DNA from: Pleodorina starrii
Taxonomy: Eukaryota > Chlorophyta > Chlorophyceae > Chlamydomonadales > Volvocaceae
Assembly (NCBI GenBank): GCA_030267565.1
Contig: BRXU01000019.1
Coordinates: 1,042,501-1,106,500 of the forward strand
Reading direction: 5' to 3'
Length of the DNA stretch: 64,000 bases
How positions within the stretch are numbered: the first letter of the stretch is position 1; every line of letters starts with the position of its first letter. The notes beneath the pieces were generated by a model. That model saw only the letters and a program-made list of their open reading frames with translations. It was not told where the DNA came from and ran no database searches. This document shows positions 22,328 to 33,900 of this stretch, piece by piece. Both the position numbers and the translations under genes were made by a program.

Positions 22328-24655
22328 CTACAGCTCCGGCTTAGAGCGGATTCCAAACAATGCCGCTGGCCTAGTGAATGGACGCAGGGCGTCTGCTGGC
22401 GGCATGGCTGATGGCGGTGGCAGCAGCGACGGCGGCGGCTTCACGTCCCCCCGCGGCACCACAGGCGACGGCGCCACCGCCATCTCCACGCGACGCTGCG
22501 CCAGCATCGTACACAAGTAATACTGCCCCGGCCTCTTGCCAGAGCCGGCAGCGGTGGCATCGTGCGGCTCCGTCGCGCTTGCCGCCTGCTGTGCGGCAAC
22601 GCCGGAGACATTGTTGCCGCCGCTCGCCGCCGTCACAATCGAGGAGGGCCGTATCGCGACGCCGTGGGCCCCGGGTCCGGTGCGGCTCGCGGAGGCAGCA
22701 GGTGGCTTGCGGCGGCCTGCGCCCGCTGCCTGGGTGCCGGTGCCGGCCACGGGGGCCATAGAGATGCCTACCTGGGGCGCAGCCTTGCCCGCCTGGCCGT
22801 ACACGGCTGCCGTACAGATGACCTGGCCCCACTTGGCCGCCGCAATCATCTTTGCCAGCTGCTTGGCCATACGGCCGCGGTACAGCAGCCGGCCTGTCGT
22901 ACGGCAGATCTCCGTACTCACGCCGCCAAAGTCCACCACGGCCTTGATGCGGGGGCCGCGGAACAGCACCTGGCCTCGCGGGTTCATGCCGGAAGCGGTG
23001 ACGGTGGACGAGGGAGGCGGCGGGGAGGAGTTGGCAGTACAACCGGCCGTCGCCAGTAGAAGCCGCGCCCGCGCCGTCGCCGCAGGCGACGGCCCCGAAG
23101 CCGCCCGATGTGCCGGCATCGGTGCCGCCGCCAAGGGTGATACAGGCTCAGGTTCACCGTACCAGGGCCGGGCACTCTCAATGTCAATGCCCGCGGTAGC
23201 GGTAGCGGCTGTAGCAGCTGTGGCGGAGGCGGCGGCAGCCACGACAGCATCGGTGTCAGCGGCGGGGTCCACGATGCACCCGGCCGCTGTCCCTGTGACG
23301 GCCGTGAGGGCGATGGACACGGTCGCCGCGGCAGCGGCGGCGGCGGTGGCAACAGACGGCGTCGGCGCTGCCCCTAGGCGAAGCGTCTCGACCCCGGCTG
23401 TCGGGCGTGAGTTGCCGTGCATCTGCCCGCCCTCCGCGCGCTCAACAGCGGCCTCCACGCCCCTCCCGCCCTGCCCCACCGCTGGGTCACAAAGTTGCGC
23501 CTCCCCCTCGCCGCCCGCCGCCTCTTCTGTCGCCATCTCCTGTGTCCCACGCGCCCGGCGCATGAAGCTGGGCAGATTGATCTGCAGCGCCTGCGCTCTG
23601 CGGCGCGCCGCCGCCGCCGCTGCCGCCGCCACCGTGTCCACACCCACCGGCCCCTGGCTGATGCCCGCTTTGGGCCGCTCCGGCGGCGGCTGCAGTGGGC
23701 TCAGCAGGCTGGGCGCTTGGCTTTCCACATCCATGATGCGAGCCCTAGCGGCTGACCCCCATGGCAGATACCGCTGGCTACGGGGGCGTGACATGCGGGC
23801 GGAGAACGAGGCGTCCATGGCGCCATCCCGGTTCACGCTTACTGTCGGCTGCAAGGAAAACGAGCCGGTGCGAACGACGGCGCCGCCGTGGCCGTCGGAG
23901 GCGGCCGACACGGGTGGCCGATCTGCCGGGAAGGTAAAGGAGCCCCCGCCGCCACCAACGTTGCCGCTGGCGGCGGCGGCGGCAGTGGCGGTGGCGGCGG
24001 TTATGGGGCGGATGCTGGGACCGGCGGCCGGTTGGGAGATGAACGATACAGCCGCGGGGGACTTGCAGCCGGTGCAGCTTGTGGCCTGGGGGCTGCCGTA
24101 CAGCGACGGGTAGGAGGCCTTGGATGTGGAGGGCTCTGCGATCTCCGTGTTGGTGGTGGCGGCGGTGACGGCGGCGGCAGTGGCGGCAGCCGCCGAGGAA
24201 GGCGCGGCGGCGACCGGGAGTTCTTCGGCGCCACACAACAGCGCCTGCGAGAACGAGGAGGGCGCGTCGATTGCGATGGTCTCGAAGGCCTCGTGTCGCA
24301 GCAGCTCCGGGGACCATTCCCAGGCCATCATGTCCGCCTGCACCGCCAGCGCCCAGGCCACCGCGCGCAGGCAGTCGGGGAAGGCGACGCTAATGCCCTC
24401 AGTGCCGCCCTGCCGCGCCTCGCTGAGGTAGCCGCCCAGCGCCGGCAGCGACTGCAGCAGCAGGGCCTCCAGCACCGCTGCCACCTCGGCCGCCAGCTCC
24501 GGCTCTGAGGCGCGCAGCAGCGCCAGCCCGCTCACGTGGAGCCGCACCAGCGCCACGCAGCCGGCGGGGGCGGACAGCACGCCGGGCAGCAGCTGGGACT
24601 TGATGCGGAGGGGCTGCTGGAGAGCCAGGCGGGGAGCCAGAGAGGGGGTCACCAT
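22328..24655 (-). other. Copy 2 exon 21: CHD2 in a single exon
   Basis: One uninterrupted 776-codon exon covers what copy 1 splits into exons 21 and 22. MAWEWSPELLRHEAFETIA reads straight through the site of the copy 1 intron. The two conserved CHD2 pieces are nearly the same as in copy 1, while the Ala/Thr/Pro-rich insertion between them has diverged. Confidence 0.85.
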
Positions 24656-27600
24656 CTGCACACCAGGCGCGTGCGTGTGCGGGATCGGGATCGGCAACGG
24701 AGGTGAGGACACTGGTAAAGGGCGTTGCGGTTGATGTTTTGCTTGGCTGATTGGGACTGCGTTGCGGACCGCTGTGCGTGAAACGCTTTTTTAGTTGGTA
24801 CCAAACTTTTCGGGGGGAGTAGCACCACAGGCGGACAATTAGATCGCAAAGGAAGATAGATGCAGGTAGGCAGACAGATGAGGGCAGGGCCAGGAGAGAT
24901 CTACACGCGGACTTCGTTTGGGAGCTGCGGAGTGGGCTCGGCAGTCCGGCGGCACATACAGCAGTCTGGCCGGGCCTGATGACCTGGCCCGCTAGGTTGG
25001 CTGGACCGGGCAGGCAGGCACCAGGCAGGCAGGCAGGCAGGTCAGAGAGTCATATGAGGTGGGCAAGCACCAAGCACCAAGCGGTCTGGGCAAGCACCAA
25101 GCAGGCGGCCAGATAGCGAGCCTGGTTGGCTGCATGGGCGGTCTGGTTGGGCGGGCAGTCCGGGGAGGGAGGCAGTTGGGTGGAGCGCGTGGGCAGGCCG
25201 GTCAGTTGTCCGACTACGCAGGCCAGTAAGCCGGGCCGGGCTGGCAAGCTGGGCATGCCAATGATGTTGTGGGGCTCTATGGTTCATACGGCTGGCAGAC
25301 CAGGCAGGCGTGCTGGCTGGCCAGCAGCCAGATAGACCAGCTGCTGTGACAGGCCGGGAGGGCTGAGCAGTCCCATTGGGTTGCTTGGCGTTCCGACGCA
25401 CCAGGCTGCCTGGCTGGCTGGCACCCGGGGGAAGCCAGGAGGCCAGCAGGGTGGCAGGTTGCCTGCTGGTGGGCCACCCAACGTACACCAAATCATTGTT
25501 CGTAAACCGACATGACCACCTTATGCTTACCACACACCACACACCCATCATGTATGCTGGGCCCTCTTGGGGTTGCACTACGTTCAACGGGCCTACCTGG
25601 CCTACTTGGAATCTGTCACGTGTCACCCGCCCCACACCTGGGTCAACCCGGCCCCTCCCCCTCGGCCCCGCCCTCACCTGGAACATCTCCACGTCCCTCA
25701 GGTCGTCCGCCAGCTTCACCCTGCCCAGGTGCCACACCTCCGTGCCCTCCCCCGCCAGCAGCGCCGCCACCTCGGGGGAGCCCAGCAGCTGGCTGGCAGA
25801 GGTGTCGGACAGAACGACCATGCCGCCCTGAGAGAGGGAGGGAGGGAGGGGGCGGAGTGGAAGGGCGGCGGGAGAGCGGGTGGGGCCGGGCCGGGCCGGG
25901 CCGGGCCGGGAACCCTCAGGCTTTGGGCACAGTCGGTGAAAAGAAATGGGCGGTGCGGAGGGTTGGAAGACGAGTGTGTGTGTGTGTGTGAAGGCTGGGT
26001 TGTGTTCTAGCGCAAAGAGTGTCAGAGATCAGCACGGCCCCACTTCTTCTGCCGCAGCGAGCCCCAAACGGCCGAGCTCCAGGCAGGGCTCCAGACACGC
26101 AGCGTTTCCTGGCGCGCCTGGGGCGGCTGCGCCTGGCTGCGTGTCAGGTCTGTTCCCTGACTTGTCCAAACGCAGCACCCACCGTATCTACCACAACAAT
26201 ACACAACACACCGTCACAGCAAACATGCAATCTCCACCAGAACAACAGCATGAAGAGCCCCGAATCCAAACAAGCTTAGCCCCGCCTGCCTTGCGTCAAC
26301 ACACAAGCAACACACAAGCAACACCGCCACCCATATATATCCCCTCGACCGGGCTCCAGGAGGAGGCCGCAAACCGGGACCCACATTTCGCCGCGTCGGA
26401 CACCGCCTTCGCCATCCGGACCGCCAGGCCGCTGAAGGTGATGCGCGAGGAGGCGCGGTTGCGGGCAAGCTCGCCCGGATGGACGCCGGCATGCAGGCCG
26501 ACACGGATGCGCAGACCCCTGGGTCGGTCGAATGGGGGGTGGGGGATGTCGAGAGTGGAAAGGGAGGGGTCAAGTGGGGAGCCCAAAAAGGCGGGCCGTC
26601 GGAGTCAGAAAGGGAATCCAAACGGTCGGGCCATGTGGTTTAAAGGGCTAGCAAGGAGGCGTGGATGAACCGCGGGGACTTGGGGGCTTTGGGGCTCGTG
26701 GCGCCAAGCACAGGCACACGGACACTGGGCGCCCAAGAAATGGAATTCTGGGGAAGCACATCTCAGGCAGGATGATGAAATGTTGATTACTGCAAAGTGC
26801 AAACCAGATAACATGAGGTTCCCGAGCCCATACTCACGTCGAACTCCGGCGCACCACACCTTGGGTGCGACATGACGCCACGCGGCACTGGTCCCCCCCT
26901 ATCCCCCCCACCCCGCTTCCCCGGCACCTGTACACCGTGACGGCTCCCGGTGCGTGGCCCTCCAGCACCTGCCACGCAGCGGCGGCCTCACTGCCAAATG
27001 AACACGTTTTTGCGCGGCCGCCACCGCCGCCGCCACCGCTGCCGTCCCCACCCGCCGCCGCCGCCGCCACCACGCCTGAAGCCGCTGCATCCCCCACGGC
27101 GCCAAGCTGCGGCGGTGCCGCCGCCGCGCCCGCCATCGTGCCTGACGCCGGTATCCCAGAAGCCGACAAGCCAGTCGCCAGAAAGCCGCTCAGCTGAGTG
27201 CTCACCCCCGCCATTGAGTTGCACGGCTCCCCTCCGGCGGTCATGTTCACCACCAGCTGCCCACTGACCCCTGGGTCATCATTCGACGGCCTGCCCAGCA
27301 GCGACTGCTGCTGTGACCTGACAGGCTGCTGTGCGTGCTGCGATTGTGGGTGCGCGTAGGGAGGGGCCTGCGGTGTAGAGCTGGCCCTGGCGGCGGCGGG
27401 GGAGCGTGCCACATCCGCGCGCAGTATCCCAGAGGCCGGCTCCGCTGCGGATGCCACGTGGGAAGTGAAGGTGAAGCCGCCGCCGCCGCCGCCGCCGCTG
27501 CCGCTGCCGCTGCCACCGCTGCCGCCGCCGGCACTAACGTTATCGCCGCCGCAGTCGCTCCTTGACTGCTGGAAGGCGCGGTCAGTTGACGGCGCCAGAA

Positions 27601-27911
27601 GCTGTGATACTCGTGGGGGCAACAGCGGGATTGCCAGCCGCCGGGGCTGCTGCTGCTGCTGCTGCTGGATAGCTGCCATCACCGCTGGGCCGCCGCCACC
27701 ACCACAACCGCCGCCCCCATCGTCGCCGCTGACAACTTTCGCTTGGGGCGAGAGCACGCGGAGCGCCCCCGACGCCACCATCCCGGAGCCGCCGAGGCTG
27801 CTCATGCTGCCTAGGCTGGACGCAGCCGCAACGTACTGCTCGGGGACCTCACCAAGGGAGGTGCCCAAACTCATGGCCGGCCCCAGCAATGCCCTCCCCT
27901 CCAACAGCTGC

Positions 27912-27942
<31 letters not shown>

Positions 27943-30900
27943 AATGATGATGATGCGGGTTGTGTTGCTGTGAGCTGTATTGTGGGGTCTGCTGCGGCTG
28001 CAGAGCTCGTAGTTGCAGTGCGCCGCTGCGCGTCCTGCCAGCGGTCAGGGTGGCGGGAGCGGCAGCGGGGGCGGTGCCGCCGCCGGCTCTGCTGGCAGCG
28101 GCGGCCGCGGCGGCGGCGGCAGCGAAGGCCGAGGCGATGCTGTTAATGTGGCTGAAGCCGGTGGAAGCAGCGGCGGGCGTGGCTGACGGCGTGATGGATG
28201 TGCGGGAGGCGGCTGCCGGGCGGAGGTTGCCGGAGCGGCGGAACAGCGTCTGGCCGTCCTTGGTGGCGGCTCTAAACGCAGGGAGGCAGGGGGGTGGGGT
28301 GGGTAAAGGGGTTGAAAGAGAGGAGGGCAGAGGGCAGATGGGCGGATAGGGGCGGTAAGAATGATAGGGAAGTAATTGGCGAAGGCTGATTGAAGGAGCA
28401 AGCAGAAGTGGAGTGGCTTGCGCTTGCGTGCGCACATGTGCATGCAGGTGCCCACTATGTAGCCGGCAACGGCCCCACCTGGGCGCCGCGTACACGGGGC
28501 GGCAAATGTCCGAGTCCGTCAGCAGCACCGGGGGCCAGTCAGCAGCCATCAGCTCGGCCTTTGGGGGGAGGGAGGAGGGCTGGTTGGGGGAGTGTTTACC
28601 GGTAGGGTTAGTTTTAGCGAAGGGGGGAAGGGAGGAAGAAGGGCATGGCAGGCGTACCCATAACACATAATCACATATACAGCAGCCAGTACATTTGTAC
28701 GACACCGTACATGCGAGCGCACCTACCTGGAGCTCCACGCCGAACCTCAGGGCTGCCAAAGCGTTTGGAAAGGCGAGGATGAAAGAATCACCCTGGCGCC
28801 CGAACAGCGAACAGCAGGGCAGCGATTGCGGTGATGAATTGCTTTGGAATGGATTGGCGCAAGAACCTTCTCCCTCGAGCCCACACACATATAACCCGCA
28901 ACATCGAACATTTGTGTGAGGCCACACGCTCTACCCTTTCAGCAACTACATCAAGCAGTGCACAGCCCAGATCTCGAGTCACCCATCAACACGTTTGCAG
29001 CCCGGGCCCCGGGGGAAGCACTTCCAGGCCTTTCTGAGCAGCACCAGCGGCTGAGCGCTGAGGCCGCTGCCGCGCGCACCCCGTGTGTCAGGCCTCTCCG
29101 GCAGCTAGGTCAGCTGTACAGCAGTAAGGGGCCCACCAGTTCAACGGCGATGGCACAAGCAGCCCCACATCGATCCTTGCTGGCCGATCCCCTTTCCGGG
29201 GCCTCCCACAACGCACCCTAACCCAGCCCCAAGCTGCCCCCCACCCCATCCTACACACGCGAGCGCATGCAGCGGCGCTCCAGTACGTTCTGCCACACGG
29301 CACACCTCGGTGGCGCTCTCGTAGCCCCTGTGCCGCACCAGCACTTTGCGCACAACGGCATCATGTGCCTGCAGCGCCGTGGCCATCACATCCCCCGGGA
29401 AGGCCTCCCACAGGTTGGTGCTGCCCTGCAAGGGGAGCGGGAGGGGCGCGGCGGCGGAGAAGGACGTGCAGCGCGTGTAAGTCCTGTGGAGCGCGTCGGA
29501 AGTGCCCTCACGTCGCACCGTGCACGTCCCCCGCCCCGGCCCCCATCCGCCGCCCCGCATCCCGCCCCGCATCCCGCCCCTCCTTACCTCCATGTCCGTC
29601 ACCACCAGCGTGCACTCGGCGCTGGCCACCGGCACGTAGGCCTTACGCTGCTGGGCGGAGATGAAGGCGGGCCGCAGCACCGCCACCACCAGCACCGCCA
29701 CACCAATCAGCAGCAGTCCACCGCCAACACCCACGCCCACGGCAATGCCGACGCGGGCCTTCGAGTCCATGCCGCCCGAGGGGAGGTCCTGCAAGGAACA
29801 AGAAGGACAGGGGCGGAAGAGTAGGTAGAGGGAACGGGAGAAGAAGGGGGGCAAGGAAGAAGATACCGCAGCGAAGGAACGGAGACGGCATTAGCGAACG
29901 GACCAACCCAAAAGGGGGAGGAATAGCGGGGATGCGGGCGGGGTCGGGAAGTTTAGGGCGGCGGGAAGGGGGTTCCGACAGGTGACACGACTGGGAGCTG
30001 AATTCCGGAGACAGATGGAAAGAGTGTCGGACACGAGCTTCAGGGCGGTGGGCACGGGACGCGGGAATGCAGCAGGAAGACGGGGCAGCCAGCTATTGGA
30101 GCGCAGCCAGCTTCAGGGCGGTGGGGGGGGGGTCAACTAGGGTAAGCGGTCGGTCGATGACCATTGTGGACCCATTGCGAAAGAGGCGTGAAGGGTGGCG
30201 GCGACTCTGCTGCACCGCGCCGCACCGCACCGTACCGGCGGCGGCGGAGGCATCTGCAGCTTTCGCTCGATGCTCTTCCAGTAGCGCTGCTTGAGCCACT
30301 CGACACTCGTGTTGCGGTACAGACGCACAACCTCTGCCTGGGCCCGCGCCAAGATCTGGTCAATGTCACCATCAGTGTCGGACAGCGCCACTGACGCAGT
30401 GTCGACGGCAAAGCTGATTATTTAATGTCGTACATACGACAAGGGTACGGCAAGAGGGCAAGGGGCACGAAATCGGTCTTAGTGATAAGCACTCCGCTGC
30501 TATCCAGCCCTCAGCTCATTCAATCGCCCGGCATCCCCCTCTTCTCAGCCCTTCATCACCTTCCTCCCTCCATCTCCCCACTCACTAGTACTCCAGCGCC
30601 CCAAATATTCGGAGGTTGAGTGCGATGTTCTGGTGTTCCATGGTTTCCGACACGGCCTTCATGAACAGCAGCGTGTCCTCCCGGTCGTATCCGGCGGCCG
30701 TGTAGCGGCCCACGTTGGCGGGGTCCACCATCTCCGTGCGCACAGGGGTGGTCTCCGCAGTGGCGCTCAGCACGGAGGGCCACATGGCATCCGCATACAC
30801 CCGCCGTGCGCACAGGCGGTAGGCCATGTACTGCAGATGCGGCTCCCGGTGCCGGTTGAGGGCGTACGTGAAGGCGCCGCGACCAGCGTAGGGGGCGGCG

Positions 30901-33900
30901 TTGACCCAGGCCTTGGTGCCGTTCTGAAGCAAGGTGGGGCAATCGAGGAAGAGAGATGGAAACAGGCCGCCGGCGCAAGGACTGGGTAGTGTGGCTGGGT
31001 GTCAAGCAAGGGGATGTTCCTGCTATCACACAGATGGAGTCTGGAGCCCACAAAATTAACAACACAGCCCCATCCGCCCTTTTCCAGCCTTTCTCTTTTC
31101 CAGCATCCCGGATCCCACCCATCCAGCCACCCCAATTGCTAACCTGCAGCGTGTGCCATTTTCCATGGGGGCATGTCTCGGGTGTACAGCGCACCATCTG
31201 ACCCGTGGTTCGGTTCATGACCTCGAAGCTGCCAGGCAGGATCGTGATGCCTGTCTTGCCACGGACTCGGGTCATATTGTTGAGGCTGTTGTTGAATGTG
31301 GCGTACTGCGTTAATCCGAGGAGGGAGAGGACAGGGGGTAAAAAGAAGATACCGCAGCGAAGGGACAGGGGGCGTTCGTGATGGGCATCAATGGGCAGCA
31401 ATAGGAACGTCAGGCCGCAGTGCAGGCAGGGGCAAACCGTTGGTGACGCCTGGTGACGTAGCGCACGTACATGTATGCTGCCGTACCTTGAAGTGCAGCG
31501 TGGTCCCCACCGCCATGAGGCAGTTGCCCCACACGAAGGCCAGGCTGACGGGCAGGCATGCAACCGGCTCGGTGGGGGCAGTGTAGCGGGACAGGCGCCG
31601 ATACAGCTCAGCGGCGCGCCGGGTGCCTGCGGAAGGGAGCAGCGGTATGCGTAGACAGACAAGGTGTTTGCCGGGAATGAGTTTTAGTTCATGTACAGGT
31701 AGGGAACGGGCCGCACTAAGCACGGCCTTCACATGTTTTCTCGCGCCCCCTTCCTGGCCCTCCCCCCTCAATTGCTCAAGGAGCCACTAAGTCCCCCTGC
31801 CCTCACTCACCTGTGCTGTTGACCAGTGATTCCTTGGTCTCTGGGTCGAAGTGGAAGCCCTGGCTGGTGCCCTCCGACTGCATGAAGGGCACCTGGATGG
31901 TCTGAAACGTGTAGCCGTTGTAGCACCCTGAGGCGGAAGGAGGCGGCGGACGCGGGGGAGGGTGGCCAGCGGAGTTAGGCGGGTGTTGTGTGGGTTGGGG
32001 TGGGGTTCCAAGAGCACGGAGGTATAATTATTGAGCTGAGGATGAGGTGGAAGCTGACCAACACACACACACAGGCACACACACCGAGACGTTTCCTCTG
32101 TACACCCAGACCCGCAAACTTGGACTGCAAATCCTGACCCCCGCCCCTCCTCGCTCCTTCCCACTTACTGGGCTGCCTTGACATGCAGAAGCCCCAGGCC
32201 CCCCGCCCGGTTCCATCCAGGTCGGTGCCGTTGTAGCGCTCCGCAATGTCCACCACCTCCTCCCACGTGGCAGGAACTGGGATGTTTTGCGCGTTGAAAA
32301 AGTCGCGTCTGGCCGGGGAGGATGGGGGCGTTAGTTGGCGAGGGTGTTGGGAGGCGGGACGGGCGGAGTTTCAGAATCGTAGGTAAATGTTGATGCATTA
32401 GTAGAGAGGACTAGGTGCCGAGTGGTCTATGAGCACGCACAGCGGCGGAGGATGGGGCGAAAAGGGAGAAGAATGACGGCACCTGCGGTGCGGTACGCAT
32501 TCATCGTAGAGCGTAGACCCCAACGGCCACCCTTCCAACGCGAAAACAACGTCTGCGATGCACGTCCCAAGCCACCTGTAATACAAAAGCATGATGGCCG
32601 CACTGACGGGCAGGCCCACCACCTTGCCGTCGTACACAGACGCAAACCTGCAGGCAGGGTGTGTGGACCCCAGGCCAGTCAGCGACGATTGCGTTCGAGC
32701 CGCTTGTGTCCGAGGCGTTGCATGTGAAGCATATCATGTATGCAAGTCAGCACTACGAGCGAGGTCATGGGAGCATGGGAGCCACACAGCGTGGGAGACG
32801 AGTCCAGACGAGCACCAATGCCCCGCGCACTACAACTGATGCCCCGGCGGTACATGCAACCTTAGCGTGCGTTGCAATACCAGCTGTGCCACCAAAAGCA
32901 GCAGCAAACGCAGCGTCTCGCAATACTTGGTAATATCGGTCTGTAGGCACCACACATGCACCCGTAGTCCCGCACCCCGCCGCCCTACGGTACCCACCGG
33001 CGGAAGAATGTGCCGTAGCCATTCCACTGCGCGCCTAAGTAGTCAGGTAGGCACGCACGGCGACGGGGCGGGGGTAGGGACGGATATGTGTGACAATCCT
33101 TCCCACATACGCTGCGTGCGCCCGGCGCGGCAAAGTAGTGTCAGCAGACCGCAAATGAGCGCTTGCACGGATAAACAATGCAAGGCGGGACATGTAGGGT
33201 CCCTCGCTTAGCCAGTCTCGCCAAACGTGCCCTCTCACTCACTCCCCAACCCAACCATAACCGTACAAAGCAGCCTCCGATTGAGCCACTCTCACTCCCT
33301 TGATCGCGTGCACCCTTTATTTCCAACAGCCCGGCCCTTGCCCCTGTCGTACAACACACGCACGTTGAGGTTTTTGTCTTGCAGCACCAGCTGGCTCATG
33401 TCCTGCAGTGCAAAGTACGGCTCATCCGCCATATCCGCGGTTAGTACCGGATCCATGAACCAGGCCTCCCGCTGGATGTACGGCACATGTGTATGTGTGT
33501 ATGCACAATTACATATGTGGGAAGAGGGAGGAGGGAGGACGGCAGGAGAGGGGCGGGGCAAGCAGGGGGACGCAGCGTAAGTATCTGAACAGTCTGAACA
33601 GTGAAAACAGGCCCCCACCGGTGCCACTACCGGTACGTAAACCCGGCTCGCTCTGTGGAGCTCCAAGCCTAACCCGCCCGACGAACTGCCCCAGCCACCA
33701 TTAAATGTGAGCATGCTCTCCGTCCGGCCCCACACCACCACCTGCTGCACGTGTGCTCACAGTTCCGTTGGGGTGTTCCTCATCGAACTCCCGCAGTGGC
33801 GCCTGGGTCCACCGCACAGAGTCGATTACGTCCACGCCGAGGGGGTACTGCTGGGAGCGATACAGGAGTGAGAAGGTGGAAAGCAGAGGTGGATGGCAGG

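Noticed and set aside
22536..24113. 525-codon plus-strand open frame
   Set aside because: Shadow of the last exon of receptor copy 2, which has cyclase motifs and conserved splice structure on minus.
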